Shown in pieces: positions 37,276 to 49,684 of a DNA stretch of 64,000 nucleotides (the first letter of the stretch is position 1; the number at the start of each line of letters is the position of its first letter). A program made the position numbers and the translations under genes. Source of the stretch: Fratercula arctica (taxonomy: Eukaryota; Chordata; Aves; Charadriiformes; Alcidae); the NCBI GenBank assembly GCA_947846985.1, contig CANTUZ010000001.1:170538447-170602446 (forward strand), in the 5' to 3' direction. The notes under the pieces are model-generated. The model was given only the letters and a program-made list of their open reading frames with translations, searched no databases and had not been told where the DNA came from.

Positions 37276-37890
37276 AACCATAGAATACATTATTTTAGAA
37301 GCAATCGGTGTAGGTTGTCTGGTTCAGCCTTCTCCTCAAAGCAGCTCCAATCAAATCAGGTTGCTCAGTGCTTTGTTCAGCCAAGGTTGAATATGTGCAA
37401 GGATCAATTCTCCACAACTTCCCTGAGCAACCTGTTCCTGGATCTGCCCACTCCCATAATAAAGTAGTTTTTCCTTATATTTAAAAGTATTTCTCAACTT
37501 GTTGCAACTTGTATGTTTTGCCTCTTATCCTATCACTGTGTTACCTTTGAGAATTTGACTCTGTCTTCTCTACACCCTACCATTAAGCAGCAGAAGACAG
37601 CAGTAAAGTCTCCCTTGACCCTTCTCTTGTTAAGGCTGAAGAAACCTAGCTCTCAGCCTCTCATTGTACTTCGTGTGCTCCATCATCCTGGTAGCCCTCC
37701 ACAGGACACGTTCCAGTCTGTCAGTGTCCTCTTTGCACTGGGGAGCCCCAACCTGCGTGCAGCACTCCAGATGGGTGTCACAAATAAAAAGAAGGATGTC
37801 TCCACTTGACCTCCTGGCTGCAGTCCTGCCAACGCAGCCCAAGAGGAAGGTCTTTGCTGCCAGGGCACATGGCTGGTCCAGATTACAACC
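37276..37890 (-). mobile_element. Older CR1 LINE, degraded
   Basis: This begins with a single recognisable octamer ('accatagaatac') and runs through a diverged CR1 3' region and ORF2 C-terminus on the minus strand. The phrases 'cttccctgagcaacctgttcc', 'ggagccccaacctgcgtgca' and 'gcagcactccagatgggtgt' are the complements of standard ORF2 segments. A minus-strand frame at 37842-37630 shows 'DTDRLERVLWRATRMM', the equivalent of the '[12 protein letters not shown]' block. It is much more diverged than its neighbour at 36.6-37.3 kb. It is truncated upstream near 37890. Confidence 0.88.
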
Positions 37891-37892
37891 CT

Positions 37893-40800
37893 TTTGAAAT
37901 TAAAATCTTGGTAAATCTAACAAAAATATGTGCTATTTAGGTTTTGTAAGCTATCACAGTAAAAAAAAAAAAAAATCATAGTAAAAGAAAAATCCTTATG
38001 TGAAATCACAGCTGCTTCCATCACAGATGTGATGAGCAGCATCAGGCGGTAGCACTGAATCATGCAGAAACACCTTTGGCCCCTGGTTGTGTTTGGGAGT
38101 GTCTGTTGTCAGAAGGCGTCGGGACCAGGGACATGCCTGTACTGCCAGCGTCGAAGCATGTAATGTGTGCGGTCGGTCTGCTTCAGCGGTTACACTGTCG
38201 TGGGACTGCAATGAAATGCGTTCCCCGGTGCTCTGGTCAGGAACGTGCAGCCTGCACTGACAGAACATGCTGCCAGGCGATAGCCGGTTTATTATTCCTA
38301 TACTTTGTCTTTTTGCTGAATGCCCAATCTGGAGTTCAAAAATATAGGTGAAATCCATGATATCCATAAAGATTACACTCCGTATTAAGAGGACACTTAT
38401 AAATAATTTATAAATAGTTACTAAACTATTAATACTAGCTATAAGTGCATGGCATAGGCTGAGTATTCATCTTTAGATATGTATTTCTGTATACATTGTA
38501 TATTGCAAAGTATAAGCAATACTTTAAAGAAATTTTTGGAGCGTCAGCTGACCTTTTGGAAAGCAGCAGAATAATAATAACTGTAATCTGCACTTTAGAT
38601 CATGCTCTTTTTCCCTTTGTGATTTATGATCATTGCAAATACACTGCATACTTGTTTCCAAAAGTGTAATTTTTTCATTACTTATCATTTTTATCATTAC
38701 TAAAAACTTCTACTTATCTTTAGAAACTGAAAAGATTTTGTGCATCCACTATTACAATTAATTATTTTCCTTGTCTGGTAAAAGAATATCCCAGATTATA
38801 TGCATTCTGGAAGTCATTGACTGGAAATAATCCATGAGTTAGTTATGCTGGACAGGCAACTGAAAATGAGCCTTCATTGTGATATCATGGCAAAAACAAT
38901 TAATGAGACTTTTGGGTTGTTTGGTTTGGTGGTTTTTTTCGGATCAGAATGACCTTCTGTCATCTGTATCCATGTATATAGTGAAAAAATATCTAAATAA
39001 ATAAAATTAATAAGAAACAGCAGTTTCTTTCATCTAGCAGGTGAAAGTATCACAAGAGCCAGGGTATGAAAGTTGAATCTAGCTTAAATCATCGGAGCAA
39101 CTATTAGCAATCATTAACCACTGAAGCAAACTAGCGGGGGAGGGAAAACTCCTTATCTCTTTATGTCTTCAAAAACCATATGAGATGTCTCTCTGTAGTG
39201 TAGCCAAACATAAGCATGAGGCTCAATATAGGGTAAATGAAAGAAGTGTATGTCTGTACTATGGAGGCCAGAATATGTTATTTTTCACTCTTTAGTGGCA
39301 TTTCTGAAAGGTCTACAAGACTTAAGCAAAGAGCAGATTTGCATAAATCATTTAATAGTCCTTTCTGGATACTCTAATTTTTTTAACTATATGAAAATCC
39401 TTATAGATTTGAAACCATAGATGTGCATTCAGTTTTTTTTTCAGTGCCACTCATGGTAGCTCAGTTACCAGCCAGCTTTTCAGTGGTACGATAAGGTACC
39501 AGCCAAGGCTGGCACAGGCTGCAACAGAAGAACCATCAGCCAAAGTGGATGTCACCATGCCAGCTGCTCCACAGCCCCGCTTGTAATGGCCACATCCAGG
39601 TGCCTCCAGACCCTGTTCATGGCAACTCTGGAATAACAGGAGAAGAGGGAGAAGAAAGAATAGTTATGAGAAGTAACCTACATGAAGCAGGAGATTATAT
39701 TACTGCAGTACTTCAGCTACAGTAAATTAATTAAAAGGCAAAGAGAAAAGGCCTAAAGGAAATGGAAACTCGGTAACTGAGTAGATAGAAGGCAGTTATG
39801 GGGAGTGGAGGAAGGCAAACAAGATCTTTACCACAGAGTGGGAGAAGAGTGGGCCTCTATCATGAGACATACTCTTAGCTAGGTCTCCTCTTACTTAGAA
39901 CAGATTGTTTTCATCCCAAAAGGAGAAAATTGTTTCATTGCCAGAGAGTCACAGTGTGAGATGAAAGGTCACACCAGGGGAGGTGATGTAGACAAGAGAG
40001 ACGAAAAAGAGTGATCCAAGAGATATAAAAAAAAGAACCAGTAAACAAAATTATGGAAAGTAGAGAAAGAATGAAATGAAACAAAGATGAACACGAAAAA
40101 TGGAAGAAGAAAAAGGATGCAAGCAAAGATGGGAGGAATGGGAAAGAAGGTATGAAAAGCTATTTACTTCTGAAGTTACCAATTTCTCTGTTTGCACTCG
40201 TAGTCAACTGCATATGACACCAGAAGTGTAGAAAGAAGTATATATTAAGATGTACAATATGACAAAAAAGAAGTGAAACGGGTTAAAAAAAGCAGATGGT
40301 ATAAGTTGTTTAAGGGACCATTCTGATACCAACATACACACCAGACTCAGTGGCTACATGCTAGCATGGGGTCCCTGCCAGTGACTGGCTTGCAAACCGC
40401 CTACCAAGGGTGATTCCTGACCCATCCCAGCTGCTGAGCTGTAGCAATGAATGCCTCTGGAGAGGACTAGCTGGTTTTGGCCAAATTCCTGCCAAGGAAC
40501 TCTCTAGTTGCTATTATAAATAGTCCAGGTCCAGTGGGAAGCAATGTTTCCAGGCTTACTTGAATTTACTACCATAGATGAAGACAGTGAGTCCAGGATA
40601 ATGTCTAAATAGCACAAGAAGTGAAGCTGCACTTCAACCACAGGAATAAATTTGGCCACTGAGGGCCACCGAGAAAGGGCAGCGCTCTGAAGGTGCTGTA
40701 AGGGATGTTTGGAGAGATGGAAGAGACAAGGGCAATCAAACAGAAATGCAGGTCTCCCGCTACCATTGTGGAGACAAAAGACAACAAAACTGGGGAAGAA

Positions 40801-42359
40801 GTATCAAAGCACAAAAAAAAGGTGGGATTAAATATCAAGATCTCAGTTTTACCACAGTGGGATTTGGAGTTTTGGATACCCATCCACCAGCAGCATTTCG
40901 GTCCACTCTGCTACACACGGTTTATTAGGTGATAAGAAAGGCTGCTATTAAAAATAGTCAAACACCAATTCCCAAAACTGAACTTCGGGCATGTTTTAAA
41001 AGTTTCTGTAGCTCTCTGCAGGAATCATCTTTTCACTGGTGTGTGTGCTTCAGTCCCCGAAAACCTTCCAGACATTCATTGCTTGTTAAAGTAGAACAGA
41101 AGTTGGTTCTAGTCAGCAGCAATATCAACTGGGGCCTTTAGTTAATATTCTGTGGGCATATTCTTAAAACGTCAGTGCATATTTTAGACACTTCACTGAA
41201 CTTCTGTGCGTCACTTCATGTTTTTAGTTTCTGTTCTGAAGTGCAAATATATATGAGACACCACTGAAAAACCTTCAATTGCCATTGTACTGCCTCTGTG
41301 GTTTCTTTTGATTCATCATAATAGCTCATCATGGGAACTGCTTCTCTGTACACTTACATGTATACTGTTCAGGGAAGGTTGTTTGGCAAGATGCATATAT
41401 CCCCTCAAGGCAAAGAAATAGTTTTCTTTTCATCTTTTGCCCCCACAAGAGCGGGTGTAATGGGGAAATAATCCAGTGTGTTGACAGTTGCTTCCTCTGC
41501 AAAGTTGTTAGCCCAAAGCTGGATAACTGTTTAACCTTCATGCTACCATTCCTGGCTGGTTTGATATGTTGAATTAAAAAGAAATAATTAGACATTTCAG
41601 TATGTTTTTTTCCCATTTAAAATCATTAAAAGTCAACAGAAATGCTTCTGAAAAAACAAGCGAATAATACTGCTTTAGAATGTTGATTCCTTTCAATGCA
41701 AGTGCAGTGTTTAGATGACAATTAAATACTCCTTAAAAATTTATGTGAAATAGAAACAGTATTCAAAGTTCTATGATTTTTTAAAAATCAAAAGTACCAA
41801 AAGTATTATTGAAAAAAGCAGTTCCTTGCAATGCCTTGAGGTGGGTGAGATTCTGTAGGAAAAACAGTGAATCTTGAACTAAGATCCTGTAAGACAGATC
41901 CGCTTCTTTTTTCAAATGTATATTTTTATTTTCTGGAACTACAAGCAAACATTGATAGCAATAGTACCTCAGGCACGTCATTCTGGAGGTTAAGTTGGAC
42001 TGGAGGCATATACTTTTTTCAGGATGTATGTTTTTCATTCTGTGATAAAATGCTGTATTTTCTTCTGTAATATATATTCTATTTACAGAAGTTTATGATC
42101 AGTTACATACAAAACATAGTGTTCATGCTTCAGATTTTATTAAACCTCTCCACAGTAAAGGTAAAGATTTGCTTATTTTTATTTGTTGCCTTCCTTTTTG
42201 GTATACTGAAATAGAGAATTAATTTGCGAGTTACACATATTACACACAGCCTGGGCATTTCATTCATTTATTTTATTGGTAGACGAACATTTGAGATGCA
42301 ACTTTAGAGCTACTGTTGATTATTTAGCCTTTAATTTCTGTGGAGAGGCATAGTTCTTA
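37893..42359. other. Noncoding stretch with mixed composition
   Basis: An A15 run lies at 37961-37975. A GC-rich patch with several CpGs lies at about 38000-38300 and carries frames on both strands (37996-38367 minus, 38076-38351 plus) with no recognisable domain. Another GC-richer patch lies at about 39440-39640, and a purine-rich patch at about 40050-40150. No gene was recognised. Confidence 0.5.
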
Positions 42360-42560
42360 ACCTATGTGTGAGTGGCAGCATGGTTCGGAAGATCAGGATC
42401 TGGACTGCAAGCGAGATTTCTGGGTGCTATTTCTGGTTCAGTCAGTGACTTGCCACATGACTACAGGCATTTGCTCTTGGCCTCAGTTTCCTTACAGATA
42501 AACTAGAAGTGACAACGCTAGATTTCCTCTGCAAACTGCCTTGAAAGCTAGGAAAGAAAA
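42360..42560 (+). mobile_element. MIR-type SINE (tRNA-derived)
   Basis: The order of features matches MIR. A degraded A-box-like 'atggttcggaagatcagga' is followed by 'tctggactgcaagcgagat' (MIR: GACTCTGGAGCCAGACTGCC), 'tatttctggttcagtcagtgacttg' in two pieces (MIR: CCGGCTCTGCCACTTACT), and the very characteristic 'cctcagtttcctta' plus 'agataaa' (MIR: CCTCAGTTTCCTCATCTGTAAAA). It then fades out near 42560. It is a plus-strand, heavily diverged old insertion. MIR is an ancient amniote/mammal SINE with known relics in birds and reptiles. Confidence 0.8.
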
Positions 42561-45286
42561 ATTAAGTGGGAAGGATCATGAGAGATGTTCCATGGTAAAT
42601 CAGCAAAAGAATTTAATTAGTGAGGTAATTATATCTATGCTAGATGAAAACTAGCTAGCCCGGGTACAGAAATAATGCTGCTACATTGCAGACCTCAGCA
42701 TGAATTGCAAAACCCACCCAGGACCTCAGCAAATATCCTGTTGGCTAACTTGCACAGCATTTGGAGTCAGCACATCAACACCGAGAAGAAGGTTTAAAGT
42801 TGCTCCTGCATGTCCGGGTGAGCTGCAGCCCTCCTCCTGCTTGTAGAAGATTATCGCCATCAGTAAGTTAAATACCAAGATTTAATAGAGAGGTATTAAT
42901 GAAGAGTTGACAATGTAAAATATTTCAAGACTCTTAAGAGTGAAATCCTGAAAATCAGATAAATCCTGAAATATTCAGAACAAATTTAAATGCAAGTCTG
43001 CCCGGTCTCACTTCTTGCGTGTGGGATACCCACACCAGCTCCTTTGCCGTGTTTATATGCCGGTTCTGCATCAAGACCTTCTAAATTCAAAGCACAGAAC
43101 CCATCTCCCACTCCCTCCCCCTACATGAGATATTGCTGGTTGCCCTTACCTGCCACCCACTTGGTGGCCAGGTGGCCGTGGCGTAACGGAGCAGAAAAGC
43201 AGTTGTACCACTGCCCTGCCACGAAGGGGATGGACTTTCTACCAGTTCCACATTTGGGGAGAGCACGCGTGGCAGCTCCAGCCTGGCACCGTGCCTTGCC
43301 CCCGTTTTATAACTTTATCAGAGTTCAGACGTGTGTGAGGTTTCTTACACAGTACAAAACCCCCCAGAGACCTGTTCAATACGGTGTGCTCAGAACTGAA
43401 ACTCTAAAGACAGACTTTTTTTCAACAGTACTTGATAGGCCTTCAAATAATTAGGAGTGAGCACAGATCTAGGGAAAGGCTTGGCCTCATTTTCAAGCAA
43501 CTGAATACAGGATTCAGCCACAGCTACCCAGATGTAAAACACACAGTATAAAGGAGCTTAAAATTGTCAAGTAGTTCCTGAATAAATGAGTGGCTGTGCA
43601 TGAAGAGATTGGAAATGGATAATATTAGCACCTAATCTTTGCCAATGTGTGGCACTGAATATACGGTTATTACTAGAGCTCCTTCGTATCATTTCAGGCA
43701 AGATTGTCTCTACAGCATTTCTACTTGGCTTTGTGCTACAACAACCTGTGGTCAGTGAAGGAAAAAGGAATTATGTAATCATGAGAAAATTAAAATCGAG
43801 GTATAAATAAACATCCATGGTGTGTGATGATATGTGTCGTTCCAAAACACAGTGGTATAAGTAAAGCAAACAGACTCGATGCAGAACAGACTACATTGCA
43901 AAACTTTCTGCAAGTTCGCATAGCCTTTTTTTTTTTTTCCAGCTTCCAAGGGGTTTGGATTCCCATGTGAACACAGTCAGGCAACTGACTGCCTGGAAAG
44001 CATGATAACTGTCACATTGCAAAAACTCTTTTTATGTATAAATATCTCTTCTGTGTAATACAAATATACTGCAGAAAGCATTTCTCTGTATCTCTGCCTC
44101 ATCAACTCAATTTTCAAATTTCATCTGAAAAATATATCTCCTCTTTGCCTGCCTACTCACCCACCCAAATTCTTCCTTTCTCTATGCTTATATTTTTTGG
44201 CTTTTTCCCTGTTATTTATTTCTAGAAGCCATTTAGAGATCTGAAAGATGTTATATAAAATTAAACTGTATTCAGTAAGACCCATCCAGCAAAACAAATA
44301 ACGAATGCCTAAGCCCACACTATATGAGAACCGCTTTCACAGATATTTGGATTAGCGCAGCAATCTGACATTGAGGTCTTTTTTTAATGCCTCTTCAGCT
44401 GCCTTTCAATATTTTTCTCCTTTCTTCTTTTCCTCTGCCTTCTGCAAGGGGAAATCATCTCTGCAGGAAGCGGTAGCAGCATCAGTCTGGGGAGGGCAGA
44501 GGTGGAACTGATGTGGGATGGTTGCGGCACGCAGATCCACAGCAGCAGCAAAGGCAGCAGGTTCGGGAAAGGAATGAAAGAGAGAAAAGCAGTGATACTG
44601 CCTTACAGCTGAAACGAAACATTAGCTCTCTTTTGTAACACAGAATGGCATGATGAAAACCTGCCTGAGAACAATCACATTTGACATTTTTTTTTTTTTT
44701 AAGTGATTATACTCTCTGTTTTCTTTTTTCTTTTTTCTTTTTTCTTTTTTTTTTTTTAGGCAACAAGCCTTCATGCATGTAAAGGATAAGCAGATTTTCC
44801 CTTTGCTCTTATCTGCCACATTTCTTCGTTATTGGGTTAAGTACTTTCTCCTGCACTCTGCTCGAGCCAATATTTTCCAAAATCAAGGAGTCCCAAAGTC
44901 CATATGCCCCCTGAGGCTCAGGGAACCCTAATCACAGACCTGGCCCTCCTTTAGCAATAAGACCTTTGCTGACCCGGAGCCTGGCTAAGCCTCTCTGTGT
45001 GTTTGCAAGTCCAGCTTCAACCAGTGGAAGACTTTTCAGTGGGGAAGCCAGAGACAGGTGAAACAGTCCCTATGGGGTGAGTTCTGTTCCCACTGATGCC
45101 AGTGGTCATTGGCTTTGAATGGCTGCATGATATACATATATATGAATGCCTCTGGATATGCATGATAATGTATGTCATGACATTAAGCAGGCAGGATGCT
45201 TCTGTATTAACATATAACACAAGGCATATAAGACCAGCTTTATATCTTCTGTAGACTGCGACTTTTGAAGTATGATCAGCTATTTT
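42561..45286. other. Noncoding stretch with GC-rich patch and T-rich repeats
   Basis: A GC-rich patch at about 42990-43310 supports a 154-codon plus-strand frame (42990-43454). It has no recognisable domain and is proline-rich by composition. T runs lie at 43926-43938 and 44687-44700, and a CT6 repeat lies at 44719-44757. No gene was recognised. Confidence 0.5.
44687..44757. repeat. T-rich run and (CTTTTTT)n microsatellite
   Basis: A T14 run is followed after 18 bases by repeating C-T6 units from about 44719 and a closing T run up to 44757. Simple repeat, likely length-variable. Confidence 0.9.
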
Positions 45287-45574
45287 CAGGGAGTGTAATG
45301 ATAGGACGAGGGATAATGGTTTCAAACTAAAAGAGGGGAGATCTACATTAGATATTAGGAAAAAGCTCTTTACTGTGAGGGTGGTGAGACACTGGAACAG
45401 GTTGCCCAGGGAAATTGTGGATGCCCCATCCCTGGAAGTGTTCAAGGCCAGGCTGGATGGGGCTTTGAGCAACCTGGTCTAGTGGGAGGTGTCCCTGCCC
45501 GTGGCAGGGGGGTTGGAACTAGATGATCTTTAAGGTCCCTTCCAACCCAAACCATTCTATGATTCTATGATTTT
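45287..45574 (+). mobile_element. CR1 LINE 3' end, short, plus strand
   Basis: This is the only young-type CR1 on the plus strand. It is strongly 5'-truncated: homology starts at 45287. The frame from 45288 to the TAG at 45480-45482 is open and encodes the last 64 or so residues of ORF2 in correct order: 'ECNDRTRDNGFKLKEGR', '[18 protein letters not shown]', '[19 protein letters not shown]' and the natural stop. The 3' untranslated block and two octamer units (ATTCTATG) end at about 45574. The preserved frame and tail indicate a fairly recent insertion of the RHW-type subfamily, the same as at 17.5 kb. Confidence 0.96.
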
Positions 45575-47329
45575 CCAAGTAATATCTAATATTCACAGGA
45601 GAAGAGGGTAGCGTTCATTTACGAAAAGAGAGAAAGGGAACTGATGCAAATATTTAGGATTAGTGGGAAACTGTACAACTACTTGCAACAAAGGTGGTTT
45701 TGGTTAGGTATCCCATTAAAGCTCAGGGGAACAGGGGAACATGAATGCTGTGCAGAGTTATTAATTAGGAAAATTAAGGTAAAAGAACTTTCTTATTGCT
45801 GCCATTCCATAAAGCGGACTAAGCTGATGATGAGCATTTAATGTTTACTCTAGAAAATTGTTAGTTACTGTTCCAGAACATTGGAAGAAAACTAACTATG
45901 TATGGGATCAAAAATATTTCACATTAAAAATATTTCTCCTAAAATTGCTCGAAGTATTGATATTTCTACATAATTGTGAACTAATTAAAGAAAAAGTTCC
46001 TAATGTCAATGGATGACATTTGACTTATTCTCTCTATATCTAAATTCAGTGAATGCTGTACAGCACTTTAACCTTCTGATTTTGAGCTTGGAAATTCTTT
46101 TGTCAATAACTGAGGTGGCATTAAAGATTATAATAGACACAGTTGATTGAAAACAATTCTTTGTATTAATATCCTACAAGAATACTGTTCAATACTACTT
46201 TTATGCTTCTCTATACTGTTATTATGACACAGTTGGGAAAGGATGTAGCTGAAAAATGAAAAACTAATTTGTCAAGACTGAGGAAAGCATAAGGAGAACT
46301 GAAGGACTATGCTGTGACTTTTCTCCAAAGATTTTTAAAAATGGCATCTGATTTGCCATCCTTCGTTTCTCTTATATGGAGAAATGTTTCAATTAGGAGT
46401 TACACACTACCTCTGATTTACCAAATACGCTATTAGTAATTAAGCTTTCCTCCTTGAGCGGTCTTTAAATTTTTGGATGAATATTGTCTGATCTGAAGAT
46501 TTCTCAGTGTTCCTTGTGCTAATTGTTTTCACAGCCTCATCAAGAGACACATAAATTGCAGACCGATGTTTATTGAGCCCTTCCTTGCAAAGGAAAGGGT
46601 CAGTTCACAGGAACCTTCCCACTTTGTTCAGCAGAGAACACTGCTCAGTACTTTTCCATTTCAATTCCCTCTAACGTCTTTCTCCTCCTTGTGCCTTCCT
46701 TTTATACATCCTGTTCACCAATTTGCCCTACAGACTCTCTGGAAAGTCATATTCTCCTGGTGGGTTTGAAGAAGGATTTAATACTAATTTTGATATTTCA
46801 CTATTCATTCCTTACCCATTCTTCTTACTGTATTTTTATATCTACTTTGACAGAATTTACAAGGTCATTTGTTTTTCTTTTTAAAATTTTGCTCATTTTG
46901 ATATACCATCAGATTCCTCTCACCTTATAGAGACCTTAACAGGGATATGTGCGACTGCTGTGTTTACAGTAAGGCATTTTCTTCTTATTGTTTGTAAGGA
47001 TTTAACTGTTGGAACCGCTCCTTTTGGCAATTTTCTTTTTAACAATATTTCCCTCATTTTTGCCAGTTTCCTTTTTTTTGAAGCTCAACACTCCAATTTA
47101 GTGGACTGTTGCCCTTTATTATTACTGTAGGTATTTCCAATTCCCAGTTCCCAATGGTCAGTGCTAGAGAGCTGCACTTTGCCTGGGGCACTTTGAAACA
47201 GAACCTGTGCATTACTCACAACCCAGCCCAGGGTTGCATTTCCTACTGTGGGCTCCCTAATCAGCTGTTTCCTCTGTTTCTTGCAGGAGCCACTGATGGT
47301 ATCTAAAAATTCTCTGCTTCACATCCGGA

Positions 47330-47480
47330 TGTGACATTTGTCTAGTCTGTCTGAGAATAATTAAAGTCTCTTGTTACAGTTGTATTTCCTGCTTCTGTAT
47401 CTCTTTCAGTGTATTCCAGCCAATGTTGCTTTCCTAGTTTCCTGTAGATCCAATACTGTATTCCTATGGTTAGGACTGAA
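47330..47480 (-). mobile_element. Possible ancient LINE endonuclease remnant
   Basis: On the minus strand a 45-codon open segment ends with 'NTTVTRDFNYSQTD', preceded about 35 codons upstream by 'TIGIQYW'. CR1/L3 endonucleases have a hydrophobic strand, then GDFNxPDIxW, preceded at similar distance by VGVYYRPP. The fit is limited to DFN plus spacing; the expected G before DFN is R here. No tail or other LINE motif was found nearby. It could be chance. Confidence 0.25.
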
Positions 47481-49334
47481 ACACCAACTCATATGCAACC
47501 TTCTCGCTCTGGGTCACTTTCATTGGACTTTTATCTTGCATAGAGAGAAGCAGGATATGTGCAAATGAAGAGTAAGCAATTATTTATTAGCTATTACACA
47601 CAGTAGGGAAACTAAGACTAGTAAGGTACTAGGCTAAGCATTAACATGCTCATCCTTACCTCTCTGAAGCAGCAGTGGAGTCTTTCCTGGCCAGGCTATT
47701 GTCAGTCAGAAGGAAAAGGTTATCCACGGTTGCTCCCTGGTCCTTGGTCTGCACTTCCGTGCTGCCTTCTTGCTATCTTCAGAGTCTCTGTTTTCCAATA
47801 CTCTCTGTGTTTTCACTTTTTTATCTTGCATGGTTTAGCTGACATACTTTCTTTCACCTTCACAAGAGTTTCCTGAGTAGGACAGAGCCAAACCAGAGCC
47901 TTGTTGTACCAGACCAGGCCCTGGATTGCAGACGGCTGAGGCCTAGGGCTGAGAGCTATTCATATAGGGCCCCTCTAACACACTGAGGTGCTTGGTTCAT
48001 TATCTTGATTTAAGTTCTTAATATGTGAGCCTCCTCTATAACCAGTGGAATTTTTTCTACTTTTCCTGCATATTTTGTTTTTTAGCATTGCAATGGCCCA
48101 CCAAGCATTTTAAAAGGCTAGTAAAACAATTTCTTAATTTAGGGGTAGATTTCATTCTCGTTCTGTTAACTTACTCCTTAGTTTGCTGGCATTGGAGCAG
48201 AAGCAAATGCTGCTGCACTGGTTCCCTTTTGTGAGTGCCAGCCTGAATGGCACTGTATGTGTTTGATCAGCCCTGTGACAATATGTTAAGAAGCCACGTT
48301 TTCAAAATTGAAAATTTGTTATTTCTTCAACCAAGGTGAAACTGAACCTGAAAAAAAGATTTAATTTCATTTAAAGCATCTCATTTAAGTGTCTCTGCAT
48401 ATGAAATATGCTTCCTTTTTGCATGTGAAAATGCTGCGGTTTTGCATCCTTTTCAATCTTAGCCCCAAGGTCTGGGGCACTGAAGACGACACTAACATTT
48501 CTGTGAGGGGTTGGGTGGCTGCCCCTGTTGGAGGGCAGCTGGGAGGTTGCGCAGCCACGCAGGAGTAGAGCAAACTGCTGGGAAGCGCTGGCACGAGTCC
48601 CATTGAGGACACTGCCCTGCCGTCACCCTCGGCACCCGGCTTGCCATCCCCTGCGGAGCAGCCCCCTCCGGCTGCCCCGGACAGGCAGGGACCCAGCACC
48701 AGGGTCTCCTTGTGTGCAATTCTCAAGCACATGGAGGAAGAGCCCCTGGCATAGCTTCCCAAAACCTCTTTTTCCTGCAGCCTTGTCCATGGTTGCACTA
48801 TAGCAAAGCTGACCATGGGCACAGGCAGACAAACCTTTGTGGGGGGCGAAGGGGAGGTTGTAGCGTCCATTAGTGCAATCAGGACCCTGACACTCATTAC
48901 TGTTTAAGTCTTATTTTCATTTGCTTTTGTCTTTGCAGCCTTTTCTGGTGATCTTGCATTCTCAGACATGTTCAATTTAAATTCATGAAGCATTATACCT
49001 CCAGCTGCCTTTCCAACATCTTTCCTTGATTCGTCTTTTATCACTCCAGCTACCTCACCTGTGTATCATGTTTATTGATATGGCTGGGAGGAAGGACATT
49101 CATCTCCTGTTTGCTACATATTTACCAATACCTCAAGTACATTTGTCTTATTATGGAAAATCAGCCTGCTCCTCAGTTCTTTTCCCTTTCCGTTCCATTT
49201 CTAATCTCTCCTCTCTCTCCCTCAAAACACAATTTTTTCTCACTGGCGCCACCACTAGCCAAGGGACCATATGCTGGTTACTCTTTGAATGGGGCACGTG
49301 TCTGTTGGACCCTCCTCCAGGGTGACCTGTCTGT

Positions 49335-49349
49335 CCCCCCCCCCCCCCC
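49335..49349. repeat. C15 homopolymer
   Basis: Fifteen consecutive C bases within a pyrimidine-rich region. Likely length-variable. Confidence 0.95.
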
Positions 49350-49684
49350 TCAATTTATCCCAAGTTCCCTCTTTGACTCCCTATCTCATGTTATAAATTC
49401 AAGGCTTTCATTCTTGATTTCCATATTACTACAAAATCACCTCTGCCTCCAAATCAACTTTCAATTTTTTTTTAACTTTCCTTTTTGTCTCCGCTTGTAG
49501 ATGGCTTCCCTTCCCTTCCATGTTTTTCATTGCACCTTTCCTGGGCTCCTCCATTTTTCCTCAGCTGTCACGAGTGACACCAGGCACCGGCCACGATGGG
49601 CTGAGGTAGCAAACACCCACTTCTGCATCAACTTCCAGAGCTTCACTCAGTGCCCAGCCACAGGCTGTTGTCACCGTGGGCTCT

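Larger units (their letters stand above)
45575..49684. other. Noncoding stretch, possible LINE remnant, GC-rich patch
   Basis: A possible endonuclease remnant lies near 47290-47480 (separate entry). A GC-rich patch at about 48490-48860 carries frames on both strands, the longest 170 codons antisense (48385-48897), with no recognisable domain. A C15 run lies at 49335-49349 within a pyrimidine-rich region (49150-49560). No gene was recognised. Confidence 0.5.

Noticed and set aside
37513..37897. Plus-strand frames of 98 and 77 codons
   Set aside because: They are antisense to the older CR1 copy.
42990..43454. 154-codon plus-strand frame
   Set aside because: It is proline- and alanine-rich in a GC-rich patch, with no recognisable domain, signal or splice context. 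Treated as chance.
45017..45472. 151-codon minus-strand frame
   Set aside because: Its first part is the antisense of the plus-strand CR1 at 45287-45574; the rest is unrelated flank.
49600..49612. TGAGGTAG, the let-7 seed
   Set aside because: The rest of the mature sequence does not match and no precursor hairpin is visible.
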